A stretch of 64,000 nucleotides of DNA, taken from assembly GCF_000235565.1 (NCBI RefSeq), contig NC_017527.1:1178001-1242000 (forward strand), given 5' to 3'. A model generated the notes under the pieces. That model made no database searches and was not told the DNA's origin. It saw only the letters and a program-made list of their open reading frames with translations. Below, piece by piece: positions 35,201 to 43,800 of this stretch. The translations under genes and the position numbers were made by a program. How positions within the stretch are numbered: position 1 is the stretch's first letter; each line of letters opens with the position of its first letter. Origin of the DNA: Methanothrix harundinacea 6Ac (lineage in GTDB: Archaea > Halobacteriota > Methanosarcinia > Methanotrichales > Methanotrichaceae).

Positions 35201-37640
35201 CATGGCAGGAAATCGCTATAACTTCTATGCAAGGGGTGATAACGATATCGATTTGTCAAATCGGGTCGACGGAAAGCCGATCTTTTATCTGGTGAACGTT
35301 TCAAGTGCCGTTATAAGCGCCTCATCCGATGCCGGAGTCGTATACTGCCTAGACTGCGAAGATGTTATGGCGGAAGGTCTCATCCTCCAAGGTAACGTTT
35401 ATGGGATCTGTTTTGAGAATACTACCAGATCTAGGGCAGACAATAACAGCATCATCAAGAACATAGACGGAATTTTCCTCGATAACTCTGACGGAAACGT
35501 CATCATCGGGAACCATATATCAGAAAACAACGGCAGTGGCCTTCTCATCCTTAGGTCGTCGGCCAACACCATAACGAAGAACACGGCGAAGGACAACTTC
35601 GGAGACGGGATCCGTCTCTCTGCCTCCAGCAACAACATCATCTCGGAGAATGTAGCCTCCGCCAACGATAAGACAGGGATAATCCTGGAGCGATCCCCCC
35701 TAAACGTGGTGGCTGCCAACTCAGCCCAAGAGAACGAATGCGGGATATCTCTGAACTTCTCTGGCGGGAACCTTTTAAAGGAAAACCAGTTCGCTGAGAA
35801 CGTCCGCGACTTCTCCGCTGAGGGTTCCCAAGTAAAGGATCTGGATAACGACGTAGATTTATCCAACATCGTCGGAGGAGAGAGGATCATCTACATGGTG
35901 GGGGCCTCGGATCGGATCGTGAACTCGACCTCGGACGCAGGGACCGTTTACTGCATCGACTGCTTCAACATAACCCTCGAGGGGCTGAAGATCGAAAACA
36001 ACAGCAACGGGATATATCTCTTCCACACCGCAGAATCGGCGATAAGGAACTGCACCATCTCGAAAAACCTGGTCGGGATAAAGCTTGTGACCTCCTCACG
36101 AAACGAGATCGTCGCCAACTCCGTCAAAGAAAATGGCCTGGGAGTTCTGGTATCTAACTCCGAATATAACAAGATATCCCGAAACGAGTTTCTCAAAAAT
36201 CGGGCCGACGGGATCATGCTCATCGATTCCGACCGCAACCGGATCTTTGATAATGACGCAAGCCTCAACGGGGAGAGCGGGATCCTCCTCGACCCATCCA
36301 ACAAGAACGACGTCATCGGCAACCGGCTGGCGGAGAACGGAGCTTATAGAATAAAGTTCGACGCCGGAAGCAACGACAATCACCTGAGGGGGAACGGCCC
36401 GGATATCTCGCCCATCGGCGCCGCCGAAGAGGCCGACATCCCTGTAGCGCCATCGTCTCCCTCATCGGGATCGTCTTCTGGAGGCGGAGGGCACGTCTTC
36501 TTCCCGCCGAGAGTGGAGGTGGCCGAGCCGTCCCTCCCCGACTACGCCGCCCTGGTGGAGGAGGCGAAGAGGAGCCTGACGAGGGGGATGATCGCCTTCG
36601 ACCCCGTCCGGGAGATGCTGGTGGGCGAGACCTACCGGGTCGAGGCGAGGATATCGATCTCCGAGACCGTCGAGAACCTGACGGCGGGGTTCGAAGAGGG
36701 GGAGGTCCCCCTGGTGGAGGGGATCCCCGTCAGCACCTTCATGAAGGTGCGGCTCTCGGGGACGGCCTTTGAGATCACCCCCATGACCGACGAGCGGCAG
36801 CTCGTAACCCGGGATGGCCACAGGACCTGGCTCTGGGACGTCATCCCCAGGAGGAGCGGTGTCCACGAGCTGACCCTTTCCGCCTTCGCCGAGGTTGTCC
36901 TCCCCGGCCAGGAGCCGATGCCGGTGGACGCCCAGGTCTTCTCCAGCCCCATCACGGTGACGGCGAGAAAGGTCCCCCTGAAGGAGAAGGCGAGAAACTT
37001 CCTGGCTGCGGACTGGAAGTTCATCGTCGGAACCCTAATCCTCGGCTCGGGCCTCTCCAAGTGGCTCATCGGTCGGATCAGGGCCCGGTCCCAGAAGAGA
37101 GAGGCGAAGCCACCCGGAGGCGGAGAGGAAGGGGTGGCGAAGGGGGCCGATTTCGGGGAGATCGACTTTGCGGCCCTCGAAGAGGCGGTGATCGGTCGGC
37201 GGGATCAAGAGGGATCGGGGGAAGGCCGAAAGGATGCCGGCAGAGAGGAGGAGATCGACTTTGCCGCCCTCGAAGAGGCGGTGATCGGCCGGACGGATCC
37301 ATACGCCGGGGGGATGAAAGGGGACCGGCTCGGAGATGATCGTATCGGGGAAGGTCGCCTCGAAGAAGCCGGATCCAGGATGGAGAGCCCCAGGAAGGCC
37401 GCGGGTCCGAAAGTGGCTGAGAGGGAGGGGGTGCCGGTTTCTGAAAGAGAGGCCGGGGGACCTCGCCCCGAGAGAAGACGGAAGATGAGCTGGACGGTCA
37501 TAAAGGCGGATAAGACGGGGAAGGGGGAGCCGGGGGGGGCGAAGGGAGGAGATGGAGTGATAGGAGGGGAGATGCCCGGCAAACCTCCCGAAGATCGGCT
37601 GCCGACCGAGGGGGATCGGACCGGACGGGGAGGATTTTAG
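32214..37640 (+). CDS. Giant NosD-like (CASH/PbH1) surface protein with membrane anchor and cytoplasmic tail
   Basis: Protein of 1808 residues. A signal peptide (~5-29, IYICLSVGFVLGILLGSAQG) precedes a long right-handed parallel beta-helix (~35-1400) made of NGIxLxxSxxNxIxxN-type rungs. The helix is broken by five modules of the form NLVDGRPIYY / IDSS / VYCIDCxNIT, at about residues 331, 642, 864, 1015 and 1216; each carries a CxxC pair. A Ser/Gly linker and a beta-sandwich-like domain (~1440-1590) follow, then one membrane helix (FIVGTLILGSGLSKWLIG, ~1605-1622). The cytoplasmic tail of ~185 charged residues contains the 14-residue motif EIDFAALEEAVIGR twice. NosD-like domains often bind carbohydrate or metal; function here is unknown. 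Confidence 0.85.
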   Translation: MTMPSNIGYIYICLSVGFVLGILLGSAQGATTTVDAGQSLQEAIEDASPGDVLEVKSGVYRENLNITKQLILLGVDTGGGMPVVDAGGAGDSIILYADGIILQGFVATNSGHNLEAGIKIISDNNVVMNNEVRLNNGTGIFVSISSKNNSIINNNVSYNNKSGIFLWSSNESVISENIVSGNRWIGIRLMDSSSGNIIDNNVVHHNEMHGISIESSVNNSIIENDAGYNELDGILIDGSPSNSLEGNDASYNAENGFRIQNSSHSLTLQDNYAKENRYGISVQGSNDIYLKDNKAIGNGYGIYLSGSVRSIMDSNLMVENRYNFRADGENYIDTTNLVDGRPIYYRVGVSDEVIDDSSGAGAVYCINCDNVTIKGLNLTNGFFGVYLSNTINSAVEDNRISLSWNGIYVENSSSNRLTANSVIENENGIFLNSSSENAVDGNIVVSNSYGIVLESSYENRVDSNNASLNFVGIDLYKSSDYNIVQENVATKNGVGIHLNSSGKNSILGNDVSNSEYICIYLVDNSISNNIKKNNASNAWFGIYLTENSIENIILYNDANDDLIGIFIRDSPRNLLEGNRAKTNEFEGIRIQNSAGCSLSGNNASQGQWGIYINSSGMCVLRDNLMENNLYNFHAEGEIDVDRSNSVDGKPIIYLMRAEDLVIDSSDGAGVVYCIDCTNITVKDLILANNTYGIYLLNTTGSRVEMNRIFDNEFGILLNHCGENEIIGNEVDRSGASGIRLHRSERNLVSENEACQNGRGIDLFESVNNTISRNLVYDNGKGIYLDGSSQNLILSNDAVQNDFGLFLEGSDHNKLTSNDLRENEGGLSLNRSGKNVLGNNLIIDNGYNFLVDGLNRSHFDNQVDVTNLINGRPIRYLVDSSNTIVDSSSGASSVVCINCTNVTVKDLDLRGNREGIKFFETRDSTIKNNILSDNLYGISLERSTKNSVEANYLRNNTYGIFLNDSFDNLLEGNRAGEMNTYGIYLAFCRHNILRDNLMAGNRYNFYARGDNDIDLSNRVDGKPIFYLVNVSSAVISASSDAGVVYCLDCEDVMAEGLILQGNVYGICFENTTRSRADNNSIIKNIDGIFLDNSDGNVIIGNHISENNGSGLLILRSSANTITKNTAKDNFGDGIRLSASSNNIISENVASANDKTGIILERSPLNVVAANSAQENECGISLNFSGGNLLKENQFAENVRDFSAEGSQVKDLDNDVDLSNIVGGERIIYMVGASDRIVNSTSDAGTVYCIDCFNITLEGLKIENNSNGIYLFHTAESAIRNCTISKNLVGIKLVTSSRNEIVANSVKENGLGVLVSNSEYNKISRNEFLKNRADGIMLIDSDRNRIFDNDASLNGESGILLDPSNKNDVIGNRLAENGAYRIKFDAGSNDNHLRGNGPDISPIGAAEEADIPVAPSSPSSGSSSGGGGHVFFPPRVEVAEPSLPDYAALVEEAKRSLTRGMIAFDPVREMLVGETYRVEARISISETVENLTAGFEEGEVPLVEGIPVSTFMKVRLSGTAFEITPMTDERQLVTRDGHRTWLWDVIPRRSGVHELTLSAFAEVVLPGQEPMPVDAQVFSSPITVTARKVPLKEKARNFLAADWKFIVGTLILGSGLSKWLIGRIRARSQKREAKPPGGGEEGVAKGADFGEIDFAALEEAVIGRRDQEGSGEGRKDAGREEEIDFAALEEAVIGRTDPYAGGMKGDRLGDDRIGEGRLEEAGSRMESPRKAAGPKVAEREGVPVSEREAGGPRPERRRKMSWTVIKADKTGKGEPGGAKGGDGVIGGEMPGKPPEDRLPTEGDRTGRGGF

Positions 37641-37648
37641 AACGAGGA

Positions 37649-37673
37649 GGGGAGGGGAGGGGCGAGGAGGGGG
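37649..37673 (+). other. G-quadruplex-capable G-run cluster after the NosD-like gene
   Basis: Four G-runs (GGGG, GGGG, GGGG, GGGGG) are separated by loops of 1, 1 and 6 bases, directly after the stop codon on the coding strand. This fits the canonical quadruplex pattern. It could act in termination. The rest of the 250-base gap (to 37891) is purine-rich with no gene visible. Confidence 0.6.
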
Positions 37674-37891
37674 AGAGGCAGGCGCCTTTCGGGGTTAAGA
37701 CGGATAAGAAGGCCCGAAGAAGGGGAGAAGGAAGAGGACGGGCGAACTTAAAGAGGAGAGGAGGGGGAGGAGGAGGCCGGAGAGGTAGGCGGATCCTCCC
37801 GATCCTGGAGGGGGCTGGTTCCTGAGGGGCAAGACGGAAAAGAAGAGGCGCCCTCCTGAGGAGGGGAGGGCGAAAGGACGAAGGAGATGGT

Positions 37892-39202
37892 TCAGTCTTC
37901 CATGGACCTCACCAGCTCTCGAATCTCTTCGGTCGCCCTCCGGATTTCAAGAGCCCCGTCGATCCCGCATCCGTGCGCTTCTTCCAGATCATCCAACCTC
38001 TCCTTCAGATCCGCGATGAACACTTCCGTTGAGATCTCCGCCGTCCTCAACAGCAACCTGAGGGCGACTTTTAAATCGGATTTCTCATCCTCCGACGGCC
38101 CTCTCTTCATGGCGTCCAGCGCGAACGGGTAAAGGATTTCCTGGGCGCACTGACCGACTTTATTCAAAAGTATCTCCACCGACGTATCGGAATCCCCGAC
38201 GGTCGCAGGACCATCCCAATTTTCGTTAGTATTGGAGCATGCGTGAACATACATGTGATAATCACCCGGTCCGACATCCGCCTTCAAGTAATCTAAGTTT
38301 AGACTTCTCCCTTCGGGAGGGGATAACCTTAGACCCCAATACCATTTTTTTCTAGGATAACAATATTCCAGCTCATAGTCAGGATTATCCTCGTGGAATC
38401 TGGACACGTGGGTTGGATCTAACTCTGCCAATGGAACACGGTTATCACCAATTTTCTTTCTGATCTCCAGAAGGGCTTTCCACCAGTTGGTGATGGATGT
38501 AGGCGGAGTAGAATTGTGCTTAATCGATATGGTTAGTCTCTGGAGCAATATCGCATATAAGTTTCCAGAACGTTTCCGAATCATATCATCGGCGTTTATC
38601 TCTCTGTAGCCACCATTGGCGCCGGATATCTTACATGTACCATCAAGATTCCAGGTCGATTCGTCGTTGGGGTACGGGACACCATTATTAAGAGGCCAGC
38701 TATCTTTGCAGATCCAATTACCAGCGTCTGTATAGCCAACTATCGCAAGGCAGTGGCTCCCGATTACAGCATCGTTATACACTGCAATTATGGGGCCGTT
38801 GGTCATGATATACTTCTTCGCCGCTTCAATAATGCCTTGGATGTCGTCCTTTTTTAAAGAAGCATTTATATCAACGTATCCTCCGATTTTATAAGCGGCG
38901 GTTCTGCCGGGTATGATGATACCGTTACCTTTCAGTATCGTGCAAGCATTACCTACGCTGACATTGGTCCCCATTTCTTGTAGCAGGTTGTTATAAGTGT
39001 TATCGATCTTTGCGTCAAATAAATTGAAATCCGCTTTTCCTGCATCGTTGTAGTAGTGTATCTTCAGCATCGACTCCAGGGCCGCGAGGGTGCCGTAAGC
39101 CACACATTCATTCTGTCTTTGGATCCTTACCTCCGTCATCCAGTTGCGGGGTGGGGTCGAAGCCGTCAGGCATCCGTCATACGCACTCCAATCATGTCCC
39201 AT
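37892..39202 (-). CDS. Papain-like cysteine protease homologue without signal peptide, copy A
   Basis: Protein of 436 residues starting MGHDWSAYDGCL; no signal peptide or membrane segment, so it is predicted cytoplasmic. The papain core is recognisable by spacing: Cys33 in RQNECVAYGTLAALES (Cys to Glu spacing as in papain CWAFSAVVTIE), His150 in IGSHCLAIVGYTDAG and CKDSWP, where the usual active-site Asn is Asp167. The classical CGSC disulfide cysteine is missing. The C-terminal ~110 residues are a helical bundle (ILYPFALDAMK, then IADLKERLDDLEEAHGCGIDG). Copy B next door has the same residues, so the Asn-to-Asp change is fixed. Substrate and role are unknown. No motif here matches a described C1 subfamily that I can name. 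Confidence 0.75.
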   Translation of the reverse strand: MGHDWSAYDGCLTASTPPRNWMTEVRIQRQNECVAYGTLAALESMLKIHYYNDAGKADFNLFDAKIDNTYNNLLQEMGTNVSVGNACTILKGNGIIIPGRTAAYKIGGYVDINASLKKDDIQGIIEAAKKYIMTNGPIIAVYNDAVIGSHCLAIVGYTDAGNWICKDSWPLNNGVPYPNDESTWNLDGTCKISGANGGYREINADDMIRKRSGNLYAILLQRLTISIKHNSTPPTSITNWWKALLEIRKKIGDNRVPLAELDPTHVSRFHEDNPDYELEYCYPRKKWYWGLRLSPPEGRSLNLDYLKADVGPGDYHMYVHACSNTNENWDGPATVGDSDTSVEILLNKVGQCAQEILYPFALDAMKRGPSEDEKSDLKVALRLLLRTAEISTEVFIADLKERLDDLEEAHGCGIDGALEIRRATEEIRELVRSMED

Positions 39203-39251
39203 CTTACATCCCTCTTCCTAAAATCCTTTGTTAATACATACAGAACTGGCG

Positions 39252-39475
39252 TCACAACTCCGCCAGATCACATTCATTCCAGCATCCTATGCAAGCCGTG
39301 TCGTTGAGCCCCCTCTCCGGGGGCCTCCAGCCCGGCGCCTCTCTCCCGTCGAACTCTCCAACGGTGACGAAGGCCCCGATGGCGAGGGGCCCGGCGGCGG
39401 AGGTACCGTCGAGAGAGAGGACCTCGCCCCTGTTCCCGAAGGTCTCCGTTCTATCGGCCTTCGACCTCGCGAGAG
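39252..39475 (-). pseudogene. Remnant of the C-terminal end of the NosD-like gene
   Basis: On the minus strand this encodes about 70 residues matching the end of the 40864-45045 protein. GEVLSLDGTSAAGPLAIGAF corresponds to EVLSFNGTSLDQPLSVEAF, EFDGREAPGWRPPERGLN to EFDGEREAPGWRPPAWGLN, and CWNECDLAEL to CWDECDLTPL before the stop. There is no start region. It was copied along with the papain-like gene in the tandem duplication and has since drifted, although the frame is still open. Confidence 0.85.
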
Positions 39476-39541
39476 GGCGGGGAGAATTAAAGAAGATGCA
39501 CCCTCCCGAGGAGGGGAGGGCGAAAGGACGAAGGAGATGGT

Positions 39542-40813
39542 TCAGTCTTCCATGGACCTCACCAGCTTTCGAATCTCTTCTGTCGCCCGCCGGATTTCAA
39601 GAGCCCCGTCGATCCCGCATCCATGCGCTTTATCAAGATCAACCAACCTCCGCTCCAGATCCGCGATGAACTCCTCCTTCGAGATCTCCGCCGTCCTCAA
39701 TAGCAACCTGAGGGCCACATTTATATCGGTTTTCGCATCGTCCGATGGATTTTTCTCCATGGCATCCAGAGCGAACGGGTACAGGATCTCCCTGGCGCAC
39801 TGTTGGATCGTATTCAAAAGAATCTCAACTTCCAGAGAAGAATCTCCCACAGTACCACCAGCGTGAGCATAATAGTTGCTCCCATTTACGCATATATGTA
39901 CATCTATATCATATTCACCCGGAGCCGCATCTACCACCAAATTGTCCAAGTTTGTAGGTGGTGATATAAAAAAACTCATATTATCAGGATTAGGATCTGG
40001 TATTGATACATTGCACCCTGGATTTTTCGCTACGAACCTGGCTCTGGAAGTTGGATCTCTGAGTTCCAAATTAGTATACGTATCGCCAAATTTTTTACGA
40101 ATCCTCAAAAGACCTCCCGTCCAGTTGTTGATAGATGTATGGCCACTATCGTTATTCTTAATCGGGAACCTCAGTTCCTGGATCAAGATGGCATATAACT
40201 CTCCAGAAAGATTCCCAATCATATAATCGGCGTTTATCTCTCTGTAGCCACCATTGGCGTCGTGTATCTTACATGTACCATCAGTATTCCAGGTGCTGCT
40301 ACTGTTGTGATACGGGACACCATTATTAAGAGGCCAGCTATCTTTGCAGATCCAATTACCAGCGTCCGTATAGCCAACTATCGCAAGGCAGTGGCTCCCG
40401 ATTACATCATCGTTATACTTTGCAATTATGGGGCCGTTGGTTTCAAGATAAACCTTCGCCTTCGCAATAATCGTTTCGACGGAATTCATTCCTTCGGAAT
40501 TTATATAACTACTACCTGCAATTTTGTAAGCTGCGCTTCTGTCGGGTATGGTGATACCATTATTCTTCAGTATATTGCAGGCGTTTTCCACGCTGCGAAT
40601 GTCACCCATAGCGGCCAGCAAGTCGTCTTCGGATAGATCGAACTCTTTAGCCGCATCGTTGTAGTAGTGTATCTTCAACATCGACTCCAGGGCGGCGAGG
40701 GTTCCGTAAGCTACACATTCATCCGCGCGTTGCGTCCTGAGCCCCGTCATCCAGTTGCGGTGTGGGGTCGAAGGCGTCAGGCATCCGTCATAAGATCTCC
40801 AATCATGTCCCAT
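39542..40813 (-). CDS. Papain-like cysteine protease homologue without signal peptide, copy B
   Basis: Protein of 423 residues, paralogue of the copy at 37892-39202. It starts MGHDWRSYDGCL and has Cys33 in RADECVAYGTLAALES, His141 in IGSHCLAIVGYTDAG and Asp158 in CKDSWP. The N-terminal ~50 residues, the His region and the C-terminal helical bundle are highly similar to copy A; the middle (~210-330) has diverged strongly. The divergence concentrates in the segment that could contact substrates, which suggests the copies now differ in specificity. The gene lies 50 bases downstream of the NosD-like gene's stop and is transcribed in the same direction, so the two may share a message. Confidence 0.75.
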   Translation of the reverse strand: MGHDWRSYDGCLTPSTPHRNWMTGLRTQRADECVAYGTLAALESMLKIHYYNDAAKEFDLSEDDLLAAMGDIRSVENACNILKNNGITIPDRSAAYKIAGSSYINSEGMNSVETIIAKAKVYLETNGPIIAKYNDDVIGSHCLAIVGYTDAGNWICKDSWPLNNGVPYHNSSSTWNTDGTCKIHDANGGYREINADYMIGNLSGELYAILIQELRFPIKNNDSGHTSINNWTGGLLRIRKKFGDTYTNLELRDPTSRARFVAKNPGCNVSIPDPNPDNMSFFISPPTNLDNLVVDAAPGEYDIDVHICVNGSNYYAHAGGTVGDSSLEVEILLNTIQQCAREILYPFALDAMEKNPSDDAKTDINVALRLLLRTAEISKEEFIADLERRLVDLDKAHGCGIDGALEIRRATEEIRKLVRSMED

Positions 40814-40863
40814 CTTGCATCCCTCTTCCTAAAATTCCTTTCCTTATACATACAGAACTGACG

Positions 40864-43800
40864 TCACAGCGGCGTCAGATCACATTCATCCCAGCATCCC
40901 ATTTCAGACGCGATGCGGTTTAGCCCCCAGGCCGGGGGCCGCCAGCCCGGAGCCTCTCTCTCCCCGTCGAACTCTTCGACGGCGACAAAAGCCTCGACGC
41001 TGAGAGGCTGATCGAGAGAGGTCCCGTTGAAAGACAGAACCTCGATCTCGGCCCTGCTGGCGAAGGTCCCGTTCATGGAGGCCTCGACCTCGAAGAGGAT
41101 CGTCTTTGACCCGAAGGGGAGGAGGTCGATCAGGTTCCAGGTTACCACGCCTGAATCGTACGACGAGAAGGGAACGCTTGAGTCGAGGAGCCTCATCCCC
41201 TCGGGGAGCTGGCAGGTCGCGGCGACGACCCTCGGGTCGTCCGCCTCGTTTCTGATCGTCAGGTTGTAGACGACACGCCTGGGGTTCTCGCCTTCGGGCT
41301 TTGCGGTCATCGCTGCCGAGACCTCTCCCGCGGGGCAGCACCAGAGCCTGCCCCTCTCGATGGCGGAGAAGTTGGTGGCGTTCGCCCATCCGCCGTCGTA
41401 GCCCCCCGAGGCCTCGACCCGGTTGACGATGTCCTGGTCGCAGAGATCGGTGACCTCCAGCCTCAGGAGGATCTCGGCGCGGCCTCCAACGGCCAGATGA
41501 GTCAGGACCCATTCGGCGCTCCCGGCCGTCAGACGATAGGGCCTCAGCGACGAGCTCCTGTAGGCCGCCCCCGGCGGGAAGAGGTCCTTCACGCGGACCG
41601 GGGCGAGGGACCTGTTCCCGTCGTTCTCGAGGGTGATGGTGTACTCCGCGACGGTGATCCTCCTCTCGGCACCATCCTCGACGACCGTCTCCTCGCGAAC
41701 CACCCCCGTCTTGGTCAGGTTGATATGCGGCCGATCGTACTTCGAGACCCCCTCCAGGAGGACCTTTCGCCGGATCGAGTAGTCGCCGGCGTATAGCTCG
41801 TCCAGGTCGACCCTGTCTATGAAGACGGTCCTGTACCTCCCCTGGCCGGAGAAGCTCGCCTCCGTCTCCATCTCGTTCAAGCACCGGGCCACCGTCTCCT
41901 TATCGAGCCTGGTGATGGAGGTGTACTCCTCGCCGATTAGGCTCTCGTTTCTGACCCGGGACCACATCCCCTCCTTCCACCTCATGGACCGGTTTATAGA
42001 GAGATCGTCGATTAGGGTCTGGTTTTCTGGGCTGTAGACGAGGCTCAGGTCCTTGGCCACGTAGTTGGTGTAGGTTCTGATCGTCTCCTCCGACTCGTAA
42101 AAGCCAGTACCAGACTCGTAGGACCTCTGGCTCTCTCCGATCCGCTTGTCCACCACCACAAACCCGGTCCCTGAAGCCGACCGGTCGGAGGAGACTCCGG
42201 AGCCGTACTCGTCGATCCTCTGGAGGACCCGGAAGCTTCCGGCGTAATCCTCCCTCATCTCGAAGATCGGGGTCGACCGGGGGCCCGAGCCGCCAGAAGG
42301 CATCTTGAGGAACCCCATGTGACCCATACCGTCAAACTGGGATTCTACCTCCATCACCGACTCGTTCCGGTCGAGGAAGAACCTCGATTCCCGGTCTATG
42401 GAGGTGGCGTACCGGTAGGCCTCGGCCATCGATGCCCCGGTAGCCCGGTTCTTCGCCTCCGCCTCCTCGGTCCACCGGGAAGAGTAGGCGAGGGTCCTGT
42501 TCCGATAGAGGGTCAGCGTCGAAGGACCGTGATCCGCCGAGACTGCCTTATTCATCTCTATGGACCTGTTATCCGAACGAAGGGTGATCGTCTCATCGCT
42601 CTTGTAGAGGCCGCTGCCGTGCTCCTGGGTGGAGAGCTCGGCGCCGGGGTCGTCGATGAGGACGGCGGCGCAGCCTCTCTCTCTTCCCAGGATGAAGCCG
42701 TTCAGATAGAAGACGGCCGTGGCGCAGTTTTTGAGGATGTAAGAAGGCGGAGCCGTTGAGTAATCGCTCGCCACCCTGACAAACCCTGTGCCAGCGACCT
42801 CCGATCCCATCTGGAACTCGAACTCCTGCCTCTTCGGCGCCTTCACCACCAGGACGATCTCCCGGCACTCGCCGAGGCCGATCTCATAGAAACGCCAGAG
42901 GCCGTCCCCGTCGGGGGCTGGGGAGACGGATACGAGCTCCACCGGCCCATCGAAGATGTCCTCGACGACGGCGTCTACGGGGACGGTGCTGTTTCTGTTG
43001 CATACGGTGATGGTGTAGGTGATCTCCTCGCCGGGCCTGGCGGTCTTGCGGTCAGCGACCTTGGAGAGGGCTTTATTGTCACAGCTCAGATCGTAGAATT
43101 CTATGGGAGACATCAGGGGATAGAAATCCCGGTCAGATCCTCCAGGAATGTCGTAAGGTGTGTCGCCGATGCCGTCGCCGTCGGCATCGACCCCCGAATA
43201 GTCGGACCAGTAATTGCCGAGACGGCTGGTGAAGGTGGTGCCGTTGTACCGGTAGGTCATAGCCGCCGGCGAGTTCCAGGTATTATTCGAGTCCGACCAG
43301 CCGACCGGGCTAGATCCATTGATGAAATTGTTGAGATAAATTATGTTGCCGTTGGAGGATTCCAGGCGGATGGCACCCTGACGATTCTCTTCTGCCGTGT
43401 TACCTGTGATGACGTTGCCGCTGGAACTTCTGAGGAGGTACCCTACTCCTCTATTATTTTTGGCAATATTGTCCTTGATGACGTTGTTGTTTGAAAGGAC
43501 TTTAATCCCAGCCTCGGATAGATCCGAATTTATCGCCACCAGGCCCTCTATGAAGCACCTCTCTCCGCTGACGGTGATGGCGGTTGTGACAAATCTTCCT
43601 GTAAAGGTGGGCGGTCCGTAAGAGGCGTCCATGACCACGCCCCGCAAGTATAGAGACTTGTTTACGTCAATCTCAGTCTGTTTCGGGTCCTGTCCGTACG
43701 GAGAACTAGGGTCAAAGCCCCGCACCTCCAGCGAATCTCCGTTCTGGGCCCTGGCGATAACATTACGGATGGCGTACATATCCTCAATAGATCTATCAGG

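Larger units (their letters stand above)
37841..41060. repeat. Tandem duplication of a papain-like gene plus the 3' end of the neighbouring NosD-like gene
   Basis: Copy A is ~37841-39475 and copy B ~39490-41060. Both begin with the same tract (AGGAGGGGAGGGCGAAAGGA, 37858 and 39508) and contain a papain-like gene on the minus strand. They share the upstream sequence CATCCCTCTTCCTAAAAT and end in the C-terminal coding part of the NosD-like gene, intact in copy B and degenerate in copy A. Divergence is moderate and uneven, so the event is not very recent. Confidence 0.85.

Noticed and set aside
37887-38132. A plus-strand frame over the end of papain-like copy A, repeated in copy B
   Set aside because: The repetition comes from the tandem duplication; the translation is Ser/Arg-rich shadow of the helical C-terminus.
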